Shown here piece by piece: positions 17,757-28,000 of a stretch of 64,000 nucleotides of DNA. Numbering within the stretch: the first letter of the stretch is position 1; each line of letters opens with the position of its first letter. Made by a program: the position numbers and the translations under genes. The DNA is from Xanthomonas campestris pv. phormiicola. GTDB taxonomy: Bacteria; Pseudomonadota; Gammaproteobacteria; Xanthomonadales; Xanthomonadaceae. The notes below the pieces were generated by a model, which saw only the letters and a list, made by a program, of their open reading frames with translations, did not search any database and was not told where the DNA came from. The stretch is taken from NCBI GenBank assembly GCA_025666215.1, contig CP102593.1:5097001-5161000 (forward strand), written 5' to 3'.

Positions 17757-18386
17757 CTACAGGCGCGACCACTCCAGGCCTACGCCGCGGCGGTAGTACA
17801 CCGCCAGCGCCTGGCCGTAGACGCTGTCGGCGTCGACGAAGCCGAAGTAGCGGCCGTCCAGGCTGTCGCCGCGATGGTCGCCGACCGCCAGCAGCTTGCC
17901 GGGCGGCACGCGCACGTCGTACAGGTCAGGGCCGCCGCCGGCATCCAGGTCCAGCTGCGCGATGCGCTCGCCGAACCGTTCCTTGTCGCCATCGCTGCCG
18001 ATCTGCAGCGGCTGGCCGTTGATCGACAGGTGGCCGCCGCGCAGGTCGACGCGATCGCCGGCCACCGCCACCACGCGCTTGATCAGGCGGGTACCGTCGC
18101 GCGGCGAATCGAACACCGCCACGTCGCCGCGCTGCGGATGGCCGCGCTCAAGCACCCGCCATTCGGTGAACGGCACGCGCAGGCCGTAGGCGCTCATGTC
18201 CACGGCGACGCGGTCGCCGGGTTGCAGGGTCGGCTGCATCGAGCCGCTCGGGACCACGTAGTGGTTGGCGAACGAGGAACGCGCGGCGGTCAGCAACAGC
18301 AGCATGACCGCGATCGGCAGCAGTTCCTTGCGCGTCCAGCGCGCGGCGCGGTGCAGGCGGGAGTCTTGCGGGTCGGTCGAGGTCAT
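17757..18386 (-). CDS. lepB: Signal peptidase I (type I leader peptidase), short paralogue
   Basis: A 209-residue inner-membrane serine protease that removes signal peptides. One N-terminal membrane anchor (about 23-40), the nucleophile in PSGSMQPTL (Ser 49) and the general base in RLIKRVVAVAGD (Lys 103) are all present. GDHRGDSLDGRYFGFV is the conserved C-terminal box. It is shorter than the E. coli LepB, with one anchor visible, and is not next to lepA or rnc, so it may be a second paralogue. The start at 18386 is the best-placed ATG; its ribosome site is weak. Confidence 0.92.
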   Translation of the reverse strand: MTSTDPQDSRLHRAARWTRKELLPIAVMLLLLTAARSSFANHYVVPSGSMQPTLQPGDRVAVDMSAYGLRVPFTEWRVLERGHPQRGDVAVFDSPRDGTRLIKRVVAVAGDRVDLRGGHLSINGQPLQIGSDGDKERFGERIAQLDLDAGGGPDLYDVRVPPGKLLAVGDHRGDSLDGRYFGFVDADSVYGQALAVYYRRGVGLEWSRL

Positions 18387-18810
18387 GCGACACCTGTGGG
18401 ATTCGGGCGGGAGCGCATCGCGGCGCGATGCCATGGCGACAGTGCGCGCGTGGCCGCGTGGCCTGCCAGTGACGGAAGGCATGGGCGGCGGTTCCGGCGC
18501 CGCGAGTCGGGCGCGGAGGGGTTCTGTCGGGGCTGAAACCTCTCCTGCAGTGCACCCAGCAGGCAATCGCATGCTCTCCCTGTAAGAGCGGCTCCGGGGG
18601 CCTCAGACCATCGGTCGCGGCACGGCGCCGGTGGGCGGCCGGCTTGGGAAACCATGACGCTCGAAACGCGCTTGCTCGCGGCTGCGGATGAGGTCGGGGC
18701 TGAAGCCCCTCCTACAGGGTCGCCGCCACCGTTTCGCATCCGCCGCAACGAAAAACGGGATGGCCGTTGGGCCATCCCGTTCTCGATCACCGCTGGCGGC
18801 GAAGCGCGAC
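18387..18810. other. Intergenic region between lepB and M3 peptidase genes
   Basis: About 420 bases with no supported gene. It holds three degenerate copies of a repeat: GTCGGGGCTGAAACCTCTCC near 18526, TGTAAGAGCGGCTCC near 18580 and GGTCGGGGCTGAAGCCCCTC near 18691. The terminator of the M3 peptidase gene lies at 18751-18781. Confidence 0.55.
18751..18781 (-). terminator. Rho-independent terminator of the M3 peptidase gene
   Basis: A perfect 12-bp stem AACGGGATGGCC/GGCCATCCCGTT (18754-18765 and 18770-18781) with loop GTTG. The A-run at 18751-18755 gives U residues on the minus-strand transcript. It lies 30 bases beyond the stop. Confidence 0.85.
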
Positions 18811-20967
18811 TCAGTCCTTCAGGCCGCGGTTCTCCAGCAGCGGTTCGACGCTGGGATCCTTGCCGCGGAAATCGCGGTACAGGGTGGCCAGGTCGACGGT
18901 GTTGCCGCGCGAGAGGATCTTGGCGCGGAAGATGTCGCCGTTCTTGCGCGACAGGCCGCCGTTCTCCTTGAACCATTCGAACGCGTCGTCGTCGAGCACT
19001 TCCGACCAGAAGTAGGCGTAGTAGCCGGCCGAGTAGCCGCCGCCCCAGATGTGGTCGAAATAGGTGCTGCGGTAGCGCGGCGGCACTTCGGCCACGTCCA
19101 CCTTGAACTTCTTCAGCGCGTCGGCTTCGAACTTGTCCACGTCCTGCAGCGGCGCGTCGGCCGGCTGGGTGTGCCAGGCCAGGTCGAGCAGCGCCGCCGA
19201 CAGGTACTCGGTGGTCGCGTAGCCCTGGTTGAAGGTGCGCGCCTTCTTGATCTTCTCCACCAGCTCGGCCGGCATCGCTTCGCCGGTCTTGTAGTGCTTG
19301 GCGTAGTGCGCGAACACCTTCGGATCCGAGGCCCAGTGCTCGTTGAACTGCGACGGGAACTCGACGAAGTCGCGCGAGGTCGCGGTGCCGGCGATCGACG
19401 GGTACTTCACCTTGGAGAACATGCCGTGCAGCGCGTGGCCGAACTCGTGGAACATGGTGGTGACGTCGTCGAAGCTGAGCAGCGCCGGCTGGCCGGGTGC
19501 GGGCTTGGTGAAGTTGCAGACGTTGTAGACCACCGGCTTGGCGCCGGTGAGGCCGTCCTGCTCGACGAACACGTCCATCCACGCGCCGCCGGACTTGCTG
19601 TCGCGCTTGTAGTAGTCGGTGTAGAACAGCGCCATCGAGGTGCCGTCCTGGTCGAACACTTCGTACACCTTCATGTCCGGGTTGTAGGTCGGAATGTCGG
19701 TGCGTTCCTTGAAGGTGATGCCGTACAGCTCGGTGGCGGCGTAGAACACGCCGTTCTTGAGCACGTTGTCCAGTTCGAAGTACGGCTTGATCTGCGATTC
19801 GTCCAGGTCGTACTTGGCCTTGCGCACCTGCTCGGCGTAGAAGTCCCAGTCGGAGGCGGCGAGCTTGAAGCCGCCCTTCTGCGCATCGATCACCTTCTGC
19901 ATCTCGGCGATCTCGCTGCGCGCCTTGGCGGTGGCGGCCGGCACGGTGTCGGTGAGCAGCTTCAGCGCCGCGGCCGGGGTCTTGGCCATCTGGTCGCCCA
20001 GGCTGTAGGCGGCGTAGCTGTCGAAGCCGAGCAGCTTGGCCTTCTGCGCGCGCAGCTGGGCCAGGCGCTGGATGGTCTGGCGGGTGTCGTTGGCGTCGCC
20101 CTTCTCGGCGCGCGACTGCGAGGCGGCCATCACCTGGGTGCGCAGCGCGCGGTCCTTCAGCGAGGCCAGCACCGGCTGCTGGGTGGTGTTCTGCAGCGCC
20201 AGCAAATACTTGCCGTCGAGCTTGCGCGCCGCGGCGTCCTGCGCGGCCGAGGCGATGTCGCCCTCGGACAGGCCGTCGAGCTTGGCCTTGTCGTCCACCA
20301 CCACCGCGCCGGCAGCGGTGGCCGCGACCAGCTTGGTGTGGAACTGGGTGGCCAGCGTGGTTTCCTCGACGTTGAGCTTGCGCAGCGTGGCCTTGTCGGC
20401 ATCGGACAGCTGCGCGCCGGCGCGCACGAATTCCTCGTAGTCGCGCTCGACCAGGCGCTTCTGCTCCGGCTCCAGGTTCAGCGTGTCGCGCTGGTCGTAG
20501 ATGGTCTTGATCCGCGCGAACAGCTTCGGGTCCAGGCTGATCTCGTCCTGGTGCGCGGCCAGCTTCGGCGCCACCGCTTCCTGGATCTTCTGGCGCTCGT
20601 CGTTGGTGTCGGCCTGGACCAGGCCGAAGAAGATCCGCTGGACCCGGCTCAGGGTCTGGCCGCTGCGCTCCATCGCCTCGATGGTATTGGCGAAGGTGGC
20701 CGGCTCGGCGTTGTCGGCGATCTTGCGGATCTCGGCCAGGTGCTGCTTCATGCCCTCCTCGAAGGCGGGCAGGTAGTCGGCGTCCTTGATCTTGTCGAAC
20801 GGGGGCGCCTGGAACGGCAGCGTGCTGGCGCTCAACAGCGGATTGGCGGCGGCGGGAGCGGGGGACTGCGAAGCGGCGGGGGCGGCGGGCACGGGCGTGG
20901 ACTCCTTACCGGAACAGGCGGCCAGCGCCAGGCTGATGGCGGCGGCCAGAACGACGGTACGCGACAT
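18811..20967 (-). CDS. M3-family zinc metallopeptidase, lipoprotein (peptidyl-dipeptidase-like)
   Basis: A 718-residue exported peptidase. The N-terminus MSRTVVLAAAISLALAACSG has a lipobox ending at Cys 18, predicting a lipid-anchored periplasmic protein. The zinc motif HEFGH (507-511) with downstream ATSRDFVEFPSQFNEHWA and FDHIWGGGYSAGYYAYFWSE are M3 hallmarks. Dcp-type members remove dipeptides from peptide C-termini. The start is chosen by AGGAG eight bases upstream. It lies downstream of the cyanophycinase/isoaspartyl peptidase fusion on the same strand, suggesting shared use in breaking down imported peptides. Confidence 0.92.
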   Translation of the reverse strand: MSRTVVLAAAISLALAACSGKESTPVPAAPAASQSPAPAAANPLLSASTLPFQAPPFDKIKDADYLPAFEEGMKQHLAEIRKIADNAEPATFANTIEAMERSGQTLSRVQRIFFGLVQADTNDERQKIQEAVAPKLAAHQDEISLDPKLFARIKTIYDQRDTLNLEPEQKRLVERDYEEFVRAGAQLSDADKATLRKLNVEETTLATQFHTKLVAATAAGAVVVDDKAKLDGLSEGDIASAAQDAAARKLDGKYLLALQNTTQQPVLASLKDRALRTQVMAASQSRAEKGDANDTRQTIQRLAQLRAQKAKLLGFDSYAAYSLGDQMAKTPAAALKLLTDTVPAATAKARSEIAEMQKVIDAQKGGFKLAASDWDFYAEQVRKAKYDLDESQIKPYFELDNVLKNGVFYAATELYGITFKERTDIPTYNPDMKVYEVFDQDGTSMALFYTDYYKRDSKSGGAWMDVFVEQDGLTGAKPVVYNVCNFTKPAPGQPALLSFDDVTTMFHEFGHALHGMFSKVKYPSIAGTATSRDFVEFPSQFNEHWASDPKVFAHYAKHYKTGEAMPAELVEKIKKARTFNQGYATTEYLSAALLDLAWHTQPADAPLQDVDKFEADALKKFKVDVAEVPPRYRSTYFDHIWGGGYSAGYYAYFWSEVLDDDAFEWFKENGGLSRKNGDIFRAKILSRGNTVDLATLYRDFRGKDPSVEPLLENRGLKD

Positions 20968-21118
20968 GGGTGGAACTCCTGACAGGGACATGGTGGCGGG
21001 GCAGCCGCGCACGCTACGCGGTTTGCGCGGGGCGGGCATGTGCCATTGGATCTGGGGGTGGGCCCGTGGGTCAGGTTGGCGATGGCGGCAGCAGCGGCCT
21101 GGGTTGAAGGCTTGGCGC

Positions 21119-21205
21119 GTCGCGACTGAAGTCGCTCCCACAGTGGGCTTGGCCGACATGGCAGCAACAGCGAGGCTCCTTGTGGGAGCGACTTCAGTCG
21201 CGACG
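21119..21205. repeat. Inverted pair of REP-like elements
   Basis: A minus-oriented copy (21119-21143) and a plus-oriented copy (21180-21205) of a roughly 25-base element TGTGGGAGCGACTTCAGTCG plus CGAC. Each contains a hairpin core GCGACT-TC-AGTCGC, and the pair can fold into a larger cruciform. The same element recurs at 28.2 and 30.2 kb. Confidence 0.85.
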
Positions 21206-21261
21206 GGGCTTGCCCGGGAGACATGGTCCGGCTGGCGATCGCCAGCCGGCCGGCACATGGA

Positions 21262-23208
21262 CTACAGCGCCCCGGGCAGCGGCAGCGCCTCGTCCTTGAA
21301 GATCGCCACGTGCGGCACGCCGTCGGCGCCGATCCAGCCGCGGTACATGCCCTCGGTGTTGAACGGGAAGGCGACGCTGCCGTCGGCGCCGAGCGCGATC
21401 GCGCCGCCGTCGCCGCCGGCCTTGGGGATCTGCTGGTCGATCACCGCCTCGGCCGCCTGCGCCAGGCTCTGCCCGGCGTACTTGACCCGCGCGCAGATGT
21501 CGTAGGCCGCCACCGCACGGATGTAGTACTCGCCCCAGCCGGTGCCGGACACCGCGCAGCGGCTGTCGGCATAGGTGCCGGCGCCGATGATCGGCGAATC
21601 GCCGACGCGGCCGTAGCGCTTGTTGGTCATGCCGCCGGTGGAGGTGCCCGCGGCCAGCCGGCCCTGCGTGTCCAGCGCCAGCGCGCCAACCGTGCCGAAG
21701 TGCCTGGCGGTCTCCAGGTCGGCGTGCGCCTGCTTGTTCGCCTCTTCCTTCAGCGCCTGCTGCAGCTGCTTCCAGCGCTTGTCGGTGCGGAAGTAGGACG
21801 GATCGACCAGGGTCACCCCGTGCTGGCGCGCGAACGCCTCGGCGCCGTCGCCGACCAGCATCACGTGCTCGGACTGGTCCATCACCGCGCGCGCCAGCTG
21901 GATCGGGTTCTTCACCCGATGCACGCCGGCCACCGCACCGGCCTTGCCGCTGGCGCCGTCCATGATCGCCGCGTCCAGTTCGTTGCGGCCGTCGTGGGTG
22001 AACACCGCGCCCTTGCCGGCGTTGAACTGCGGCGAATCCTCCAGCACCGCGATCGCCGCGGCGACCGCGTCCACCGCCGGCCTGCCCTGCGCCAGCAGCC
22101 CCTGCCCGGTGCGCAGGGCCGTTTCCATCGCCGCGCGCGCCTGCGCCAGGTCGGCGGCGCTGCTGCTGGCGCGCTCGACCCCGGCACCGCCGTGGATCAC
22201 CAGGGTGGTGGCGGGAATCTCACGCATTTGCCCATCGCGCACCGCGTAGTAGCGATGGAACACCGGCGCATCGACCCGGCCGTCGGGCAGGTGCAGGGTG
22301 GAGCCGGGGCCGACACCGACGGTCTCGATGCGCGCGGCCTGCAGCGCTTGTCCGGCCGGCGTGGGCGGTTGCAGCGGGCCGGCGACCACGGTGGCGCCGG
22401 CGTGCGGATCGGTCGCGTAGACCCGTGCGCTGCCGTCGCCTTCCACCGCCACGGCGGCGCTCTCGTCCACGCCCAGGCCGATCAGCGGCTGCCCGGCCGG
22501 GGCCAGCGTCGCTGCCTTGGCGCGGAACGCGAACAGCCGGCCGAGCCGGTCGCGCTCCTTGAAGTGGGTGTCGGTGATGACGCGCTTGAGCAGGTCCAGG
22601 TGCAGGAAGTCGGTCTCGATGGTGGTGGCCGGCCCCAGCGGATCGGCCAGCGCCGGCGCGCTGGTCAGGCTGCCGCCGTCCATCGCCCCGTACAGGTACT
22701 CGCCGAGCATCGCCAGGCCGGCGCTGGTGCCGCCGAGCGGCTTGCCGGCGCGCAGGTGCGCGTCCAGCGCGGCGGCCACCGGCGTGCCCTTCCAGTAGCG
22801 CACGTAGCGCGACTGGTCGCCGCCGGCGATGAAGATGCCGTCGGCGCGGGCCAGGCTGCGCAGCAGCGCCGGATCGCTGGAGGCGCCGCGGCCGCTGAAC
22901 ACGAAGGTCTCCACCGAGGCCACGCCGCCGACATCGCGGTAGAACTCCTCGGCCACTTCGTTGCCTTGCGAGGCGCGCAGCACCACCACGTGGCCGTGCC
23001 CGGCCTTGGCCATGAACCAGCGCAGCGCATCGTAGTTGCGGTCGCCGCCGCCCATCAGCAGCAGCCCCGGCGCGACCGGGCCGGGCGTGGGCAGGGCCGG
23101 ATCGCCGACCAGGTACTGGCGGTAGTCGCGCGCGGCGGCGGGCGCGGCCAGGCACAGGCCCAGCAATGCCACCAGCCAGGGCCGGAACGGGCCGACGGAA
23201 CGGGTCAT
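21262..23208 (-). CDS. Fused cyanophycinase (S51) and isoaspartyl peptidase/L-asparaginase, exported
   Basis: A 648-residue two-domain protein with an N-terminal signal peptide (about 1-27, ending AAPAAARDY). Residues about 45-320 are cyanophycinase-like (peptidase S51): LLMGGGDRNYDALRWF, FIAGGDQSRYVRYW and the nucleophile in LGGTSAGLAMLGEYLYG (Ser 162). Residues about 335-648 are an Ntn-hydrolase of the isoaspartyl peptidase/plant asparaginase family: LVIHGGAGVE, the autocleavage site HFGTVGALALD (Thr 506), and SPIIGAGTYAD. Cyanophycinase releases beta-Asp-Arg dipeptides from cyanophycin and isoaspartyl peptidase splits them, so the fusion could do both steps. GAGGAGATCC precedes the ATG. 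It is divergent from the sigma factor gene. Confidence 0.9.
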   Translation of the reverse strand: MTRSVGPFRPWLVALLGLCLAAPAAARDYRQYLVGDPALPTPGPVAPGLLLMGGGDRNYDALRWFMAKAGHGHVVVLRASQGNEVAEEFYRDVGGVASVETFVFSGRGASSDPALLRSLARADGIFIAGGDQSRYVRYWKGTPVAAALDAHLRAGKPLGGTSAGLAMLGEYLYGAMDGGSLTSAPALADPLGPATTIETDFLHLDLLKRVITDTHFKERDRLGRLFAFRAKAATLAPAGQPLIGLGVDESAAVAVEGDGSARVYATDPHAGATVVAGPLQPPTPAGQALQAARIETVGVGPGSTLHLPDGRVDAPVFHRYYAVRDGQMREIPATTLVIHGGAGVERASSSAADLAQARAAMETALRTGQGLLAQGRPAVDAVAAAIAVLEDSPQFNAGKGAVFTHDGRNELDAAIMDGASGKAGAVAGVHRVKNPIQLARAVMDQSEHVMLVGDGAEAFARQHGVTLVDPSYFRTDKRWKQLQQALKEEANKQAHADLETARHFGTVGALALDTQGRLAAGTSTGGMTNKRYGRVGDSPIIGAGTYADSRCAVSGTGWGEYYIRAVAAYDICARVKYAGQSLAQAAEAVIDQQIPKAGGDGGAIALGADGSVAFPFNTEGMYRGWIGADGVPHVAIFKDEALPLPGAL

Positions 23209-23364
23209 GCGGATCTCCTCGGGAGGCGGGACGGGAACCGGGCCTGCCGGCCCGTTGCAGACAGGGGACGAACGGCGGCGCGGTTTCCCTCCATGCCGTT
23301 GTGCCGCTTCGCAGCGGCGCGCAGGCGCTGCCACGCGGGCGGACGATCGGCTAATGTGGGATAC

Positions 23365-23937
23365 ATGCCCGCCTCCCTCGACGATTGGTTCGTCCACGAG
23401 ATCCTCGTCCACGAGCAGGCGCTGAGCGGCTACCTGCGGCGCTGCTGGCCGCATCGCGAGGAATGGCACGACCTGCGCCAGGAGATCTACGTGCGCGTCT
23501 ACGAGGCCGCCGGCAAGGCGCGGCCGAGCCTGCCCAAGTCGTTCCTGTTCGCCACCGCGCGGCACCTGATGACCGACCGGCTGCGCCGCAGCCGGGTGGT
23601 GTCGATCGAGGCAGTGGGTGATTTGGAGTCGCTGCACGTCCTGGTAGACGAGCTGTCGCCGGAACGCTGGTGCGGCGGGCGGCAGGTGCTGGGACGGCTG
23701 GCGGCCGCCTTCGACCGCCTGCCCGACCGCTGCCGCAGCGTGATCTGGCTGCGGCGGGTCGAGGAACTGTCGCAAAAGGAGGTGGCCGTGCGTCTGGGCA
23801 TCAGCGAGAAGACCGTGGAAAAGCACGTGGCCAAGGGCATGCGCCTGCTGGCCGATCAGTTTCATGGCGGCGACGGCGCGCATGCGCCCGCGGCGCCGCG
23901 GCAGGCACGGGCACGGGATGGACAGCAGGCGGATTGA
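23365..23937 (+). CDS. ECF sigma factor, FecI-like
   Basis: A 190-residue sigma factor. Region 2 (about 10-75) includes LRQEIYVRVYEAAGKARPSL and SFLFATARHLMTDRLRRSRV; region 4 (about 115-170) includes AFDRLPDRCRSVIWLRRVEE and QKEVAVRLGISEKTVEKHVAKGM. Together these fit FecI-type ECF sigma factors. It starts at ATG 23365 (GTG three codons upstream is an alternative). The next gene, an anti-sigma FecR, overlaps its end by 20 bases, indicating translational coupling. It should transcribe the downstream TonB receptor gene when released by FecR. Confidence 0.93.
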   Translation: MPASLDDWFVHEILVHEQALSGYLRRCWPHREEWHDLRQEIYVRVYEAAGKARPSLPKSFLFATARHLMTDRLRRSRVVSIEAVGDLESLHVLVDELSPERWCGGRQVLGRLAAAFDRLPDRCRSVIWLRRVEELSQKEVAVRLGISEKTVEKHVAKGMRLLADQFHGGDGAHAPAAPRQARARDGQQAD

Positions 23938-24985
23938 GTTGCGCGCGGCGGCCTGGCTGGCGCGCTGCGACCGCGGCGACTGGTCGCCGCAGCAGCAGGC
24001 GCGGCTGGACGCGTGGCTGGCGGCGGCCACCGCGCACCGGGTGGCGTTCCTGCGCCTGCAGGCGGCGTGGCAGCAGAGCGGGCGGCTGCAGGCGCTGGGC
24101 GCGGGCCAGCGCGACGGCCACATTCCGCCACGCGGCAGCTGGCGCGGGCTGGCAGGGAGCGACAGCGAAGCGAGCGGCAACGCGGCGGCCGCCGCTCCCG
24201 GCGCAGCGACCGACCTTGGCCAGCTGCGCTTCGCGCCGCGCCGGCCAGCGCGCGCGCGGCGGCGCTGGCCGCTGGCGCTGGCGGCGACGCTGCTGCTCGG
24301 CGCCATCCTCGGCCTGGGCTGGCGCCAATCGGCAACGGTGGCACCGGTCGCCTACGCCAGCGCCACCGGCCGCCTGCGCCCGCTGGCGCTGGCCGACGGC
24401 TCGCGCGCGACGCTGAGCAGCGACAGCCGCATCGACGTGGCGCTGTCGCGCGCGCAGCGGCATATCGACCTGCAGCGCGGGGAGGCGTTCTTCGAGGTCA
24501 GCAAGGATCCGGCGCGGCCGTTCGTGGTCGCCAGCGGCGCGCGCCGGGTGGTGGCGGTGGGCACGCGCTTCGCGGTGCGCCGCGATGCCGACGTGCTGCG
24601 CGTGGTGGTCACCGAAGGCACGGTGCGGCTGGAGTCGGCGGCGAACCCGCAGGCGCCGCCGACCCTGCTGCCGGCCGGCAGCATCGCCCTGGCCGGCCCG
24701 CACGGGGTGCTGGTGCGGCGGGTCGCGCTTGCCGAGGCCGAACGCGCGCTGGACTGGCGCAACGGCTATCTGACCTTCGACGATACCCCGCTGCAGGCCG
24801 CGGTGGCCGAGTTCAACCGCTACAACACGGTCAAGCTGCAGGTGGCCGATGCCGGCGCCGGCGCGCTGCGCGTGGGCGGCAATTTCCGCTGGTCCAATAC
24901 CGAGGCGTTCGTGCGCCTGCTCGAGCAGGGCTTCCCGATCCGCGCCGAGCGCCGCGGCGACCAGGTGCTGTTGCACAGCCGCTGA
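23918..24985 (+). CDS. FecR-family anti-sigma regulator
   Basis: A 355-residue single-span inner-membrane protein. The cytoplasmic N-terminus carries a DUF4880-type segment (LRAAAWLARCDRGDWSPQQQ, then LDAWLAAATAHRVAFLRLQ) that binds the sigma factor. A membrane span (about 108-128: RRWPLALAATLLLGAILGLG) is followed by the periplasmic FecR domain (LADGSRATLSSDSRIDVALS, HIDLQRGEAFFEVSKDPARP) and a C-terminal part that contacts the receptor's signalling domain. The start at 23918 keeps the DUF4880 segment and overlaps the sigma stop. It transmits receptor occupancy to the sigma factor. Confidence 0.92.
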   Translation: MDSRRIELRAAAWLARCDRGDWSPQQQARLDAWLAAATAHRVAFLRLQAAWQQSGRLQALGAGQRDGHIPPRGSWRGLAGSDSEASGNAAAAAPGAATDLGQLRFAPRRPARARRRWPLALAATLLLGAILGLGWRQSATVAPVAYASATGRLRPLALADGSRATLSSDSRIDVALSRAQRHIDLQRGEAFFEVSKDPARPFVVASGARRVVAVGTRFAVRRDADVLRVVVTEGTVRLESAANPQAPPTLLPAGSIALAGPHGVLVRRVALAEAERALDWRNGYLTFDDTPLQAAVAEFNRYNTVKLQVADAGAGALRVGGNFRWSNTEAFVRLLEQGFPIRAERRGDQVLLHSR

Positions 24986-25091
24986 GCGCTTCGATGCGCG
25001 GGCGTGCATCGCGGCAGGGGGGATTTGCGCAGGTCGTTCGTCCTGTCTAGCGGGGGCGTGGCCTTGCGCCTGTGTCAGGGGAGAAAACGCG

Positions 25092-28000
25092 ATGCGATAT
25101 CCGATGCGTGTGCTGCTGCTGAGCATGGCCTGTGCGACCGCCTGCGCGGCGCAGGCGCAAGCGGCGGCCGACGGCCAGGCCGCGGCCAGCCAGGTGAACA
25201 TTCCCGCCGGCCCGCTGCGCGCGGCGCTGGAGGCGCTGGCGCGGCAATCCGGCGCGCAGCTGATCTACCGCGCCGACCAGCTCGACGGCGCGCGCAGCGC
25301 CGGCGCGCACGGCCCGCTGGACACCGCGCAGGCGCTGCAACGCGTGCTGCAGGGCAGCGGCTTCGTCGCCCAGCGCGATGCCTCCGGCGCCTGGCTGGTG
25401 CGGCGCCAGGAGCCGGCAGCGGCGGCGCCGCGCGCGCAGCCGGTGCGCGCCACCCGGCCTGCCGCCGCGCCCGCCGAGCCGGTCGCCGAGCTGCAGACGC
25501 TGCAGGTCACCGGCTCGCGCATCCCGCGTGCGCAACTGGAAGGGCCGGCGCCGATCAGCGTGATCAGCGCCGAACAGATCAAGGCCAACGGCTTCACCTC
25601 GGTGCCGGACGTGCTGCGCGCGATGACCCAGAACGGCGGCGAGACGCAGAGCCCGCAGTCGGCCAGCGGCGCCGACTTCTCGCCCGGCGCGCAGCAGGTG
25701 GACCTGCGCGGGCTCGGCCCCAACCACACCCTGGTGCTGGTCAACGGCCGCCGCATCGCCGACTTCCCGATGCCGTTCAAGGGCCGCAGCAACTTCACCG
25801 ACATCTCCAACATCCCGCTGGGCATGATCGAGCGCATCGAGATCCTGACCGGCAGCGCCTCGGCGATCTACGGCTCGGACGCGATCTCCGGCGTGGTCAA
25901 CTTCATCCTCAAGAAGCACGCCGACGGCACCACCCTGGACTATCGCTTCGGCACCACCAGCGGCGGCGGTGGCGACAACTTCAACCTGAGCCTCAGCAGC
26001 GGTTTCTCGCGCGGCGCGTTCGATGCGGTGTTCGGCGCAGAAGTGGAGACGCAGAACCCGTTGTGGGCCTACCAGCGCAGCCGCCAGGACAGCACCCTGG
26101 ACGGCCCGACCGAGCGTTCGCAGGTGCCGCGCCGCACCTTCCTGCGCACCGACTACGACGACAACTACCTGGATCCGGGCGCGGCCACCTGCGCGGCGGT
26201 GTCCGGCCTCAACGGCGGCAGCACCGGCTACGCCTCGCGCCCGGGCTACGGCGCGTTCTGCGGCAGCAGCGGCTCGATCGGCTACGGCACCATCACCAAC
26301 AGGCGCCGCGGCATCAACGCCTACGCCTCGCTCAACTACGCCTTCGACAGCGGCACCGAGTGGTTCGCCGACCTGCAGCTGGGCTACCACGAGCTGTCGC
26401 TGTACCGCGACGTGACCCAGTGGGGCTACATGGCCGCGGACGGCAACGAGGAAGGCTATTTCTACAACCAGGCCACCGACCAGATCGAGGCCTGGGGCCG
26501 CCAGTTCAGCCCCGAGGAAATGGGCGGGCTCGAGGCCGGCACCATCCGTACCCGGCAGAAGACCTTCAGCCTGACCACCGGCTTCAAGGGCAAGCTGGCC
26601 AGCGACTGGGACTACGAGGCCAGCCTCAGCCATTCGCAGTACCAGGCCACGATCAGCTGGCCGCAGATCGTCGCCGCGCGCGCCAATGCGCTGTTCCTCG
26701 GCCCGCAGCTGGGCGTGGACGACGATTCCGGCCTGCCGATCTTCAACGCGGACCCGCAGCGCCTGTACACGCCGCTGACCCGCGACGAGTACGACAGCAT
26801 CGCCCAGCGCAGCGTGTACCAGCCGCGTTCGCGCACCGACACCGCGGCGTTCACCGTGACCAACCCCAGCCTGTTCGCGCTGCCCGGCGGCGACGCCGGG
26901 CTGTCGGCCACCGCCGAGTTCGGCAACCAGGGCTACGACCTGCGTCCGGATCCGCTGGCCACCCAGTACTACTACTACAGCTGGAAGGATTCCGACGGCC
27001 ACGGCAGCCGCAACCGCTGGGCGCTGGCCAGCGAGCTGCGCCTGCCGGTGCTGTCGACGCTGGCGCTGAGCCTGGCCGGACGCTACGACCAGTACCGTTT
27101 CTCCGGCCGCACCCTGGGCAAGTTCACCTACAGCGGCGGGCTGGAATGGCGGCCGCTGGACACACTGCTGCTGCGCAGCTCCTACGGCACCGCGTTCCGC
27201 GCGCCGGACCTGCACTACATCTACGCCGGCGCCGGCAACGACGAGACCTCCGGCGTGGACTACTACCGCTGCGCCAGCGAAGAACCCGGCGTCGCGATCG
27301 AGGACTGCAGCTACAACGACGAGGCGATCATCCGCGGCCGCAGCGGCAACCGCAAACTGGACCCGGAAACCAGCACCTCGTGGACCGCCGGCTTCGTCTG
27401 GTCGCCGCGACCGGAGCTGGACGTGTCGGTGGACTACTTCGACATCGACATGCGCAACCAGGTGCAGGACCTGCGCGTGGACCAGGTGCTGCGCGACGAA
27501 TCCGAGTGCCGGCTGGGCAACCTGGATGCGGCCTCGACCACCTGCCAGCAGGCGCTGGCGCGGGTCACCCGCAGCGCCGACGGCGACCTGTACGGGGTCT
27601 ACGTCAACCCGATCAACATCGCCCGCGAGAGCACCAGCGGCATCGACCTCAGCACCCACTACCGGCTGGACACCGCGATCGGCACGTTCCGCTTCAGCGG
27701 CAGCTACACCTGGGTGCGCCGCCACGACATCCAGGTCTACGCCGGCGAAGCGATGGTGGACGAATTCGCGGTCAACAGCGGCTACGACATCCCGCGCAGC
27801 AAGGCCAGCGCCAGCGTGTCGTGGGAACGCAAGGCGTGGTCGGCGACGCTGCACGGCGAGCGCCTGGGCCGCCTGCCCAGTTCCGATTCCTACGACCAGG
27901 TCTACGACCCGGACAGCGGCGACAGCCCGTGGATCGGCGCCACCTACCGCTACAACGCCTCGGTGCAGTACCGCATCGGCGACCATGCGCAGCTGTCGCT

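Noticed and set aside
18688..20982. A 764-codon open frame on the plus strand
   Set aside because: It is the complement of the M3 peptidase gene, arising from strong G/C bias at third codon positions. It has low-complexity composition and no recognisable domain.
21223..23364. Long in-frame N-terminal extension of the ECF sigma factor
   Set aside because: It runs antisense through the cyanophycinase/isoaspartyl peptidase gene. The sigma domains begin right after ATG 23365.
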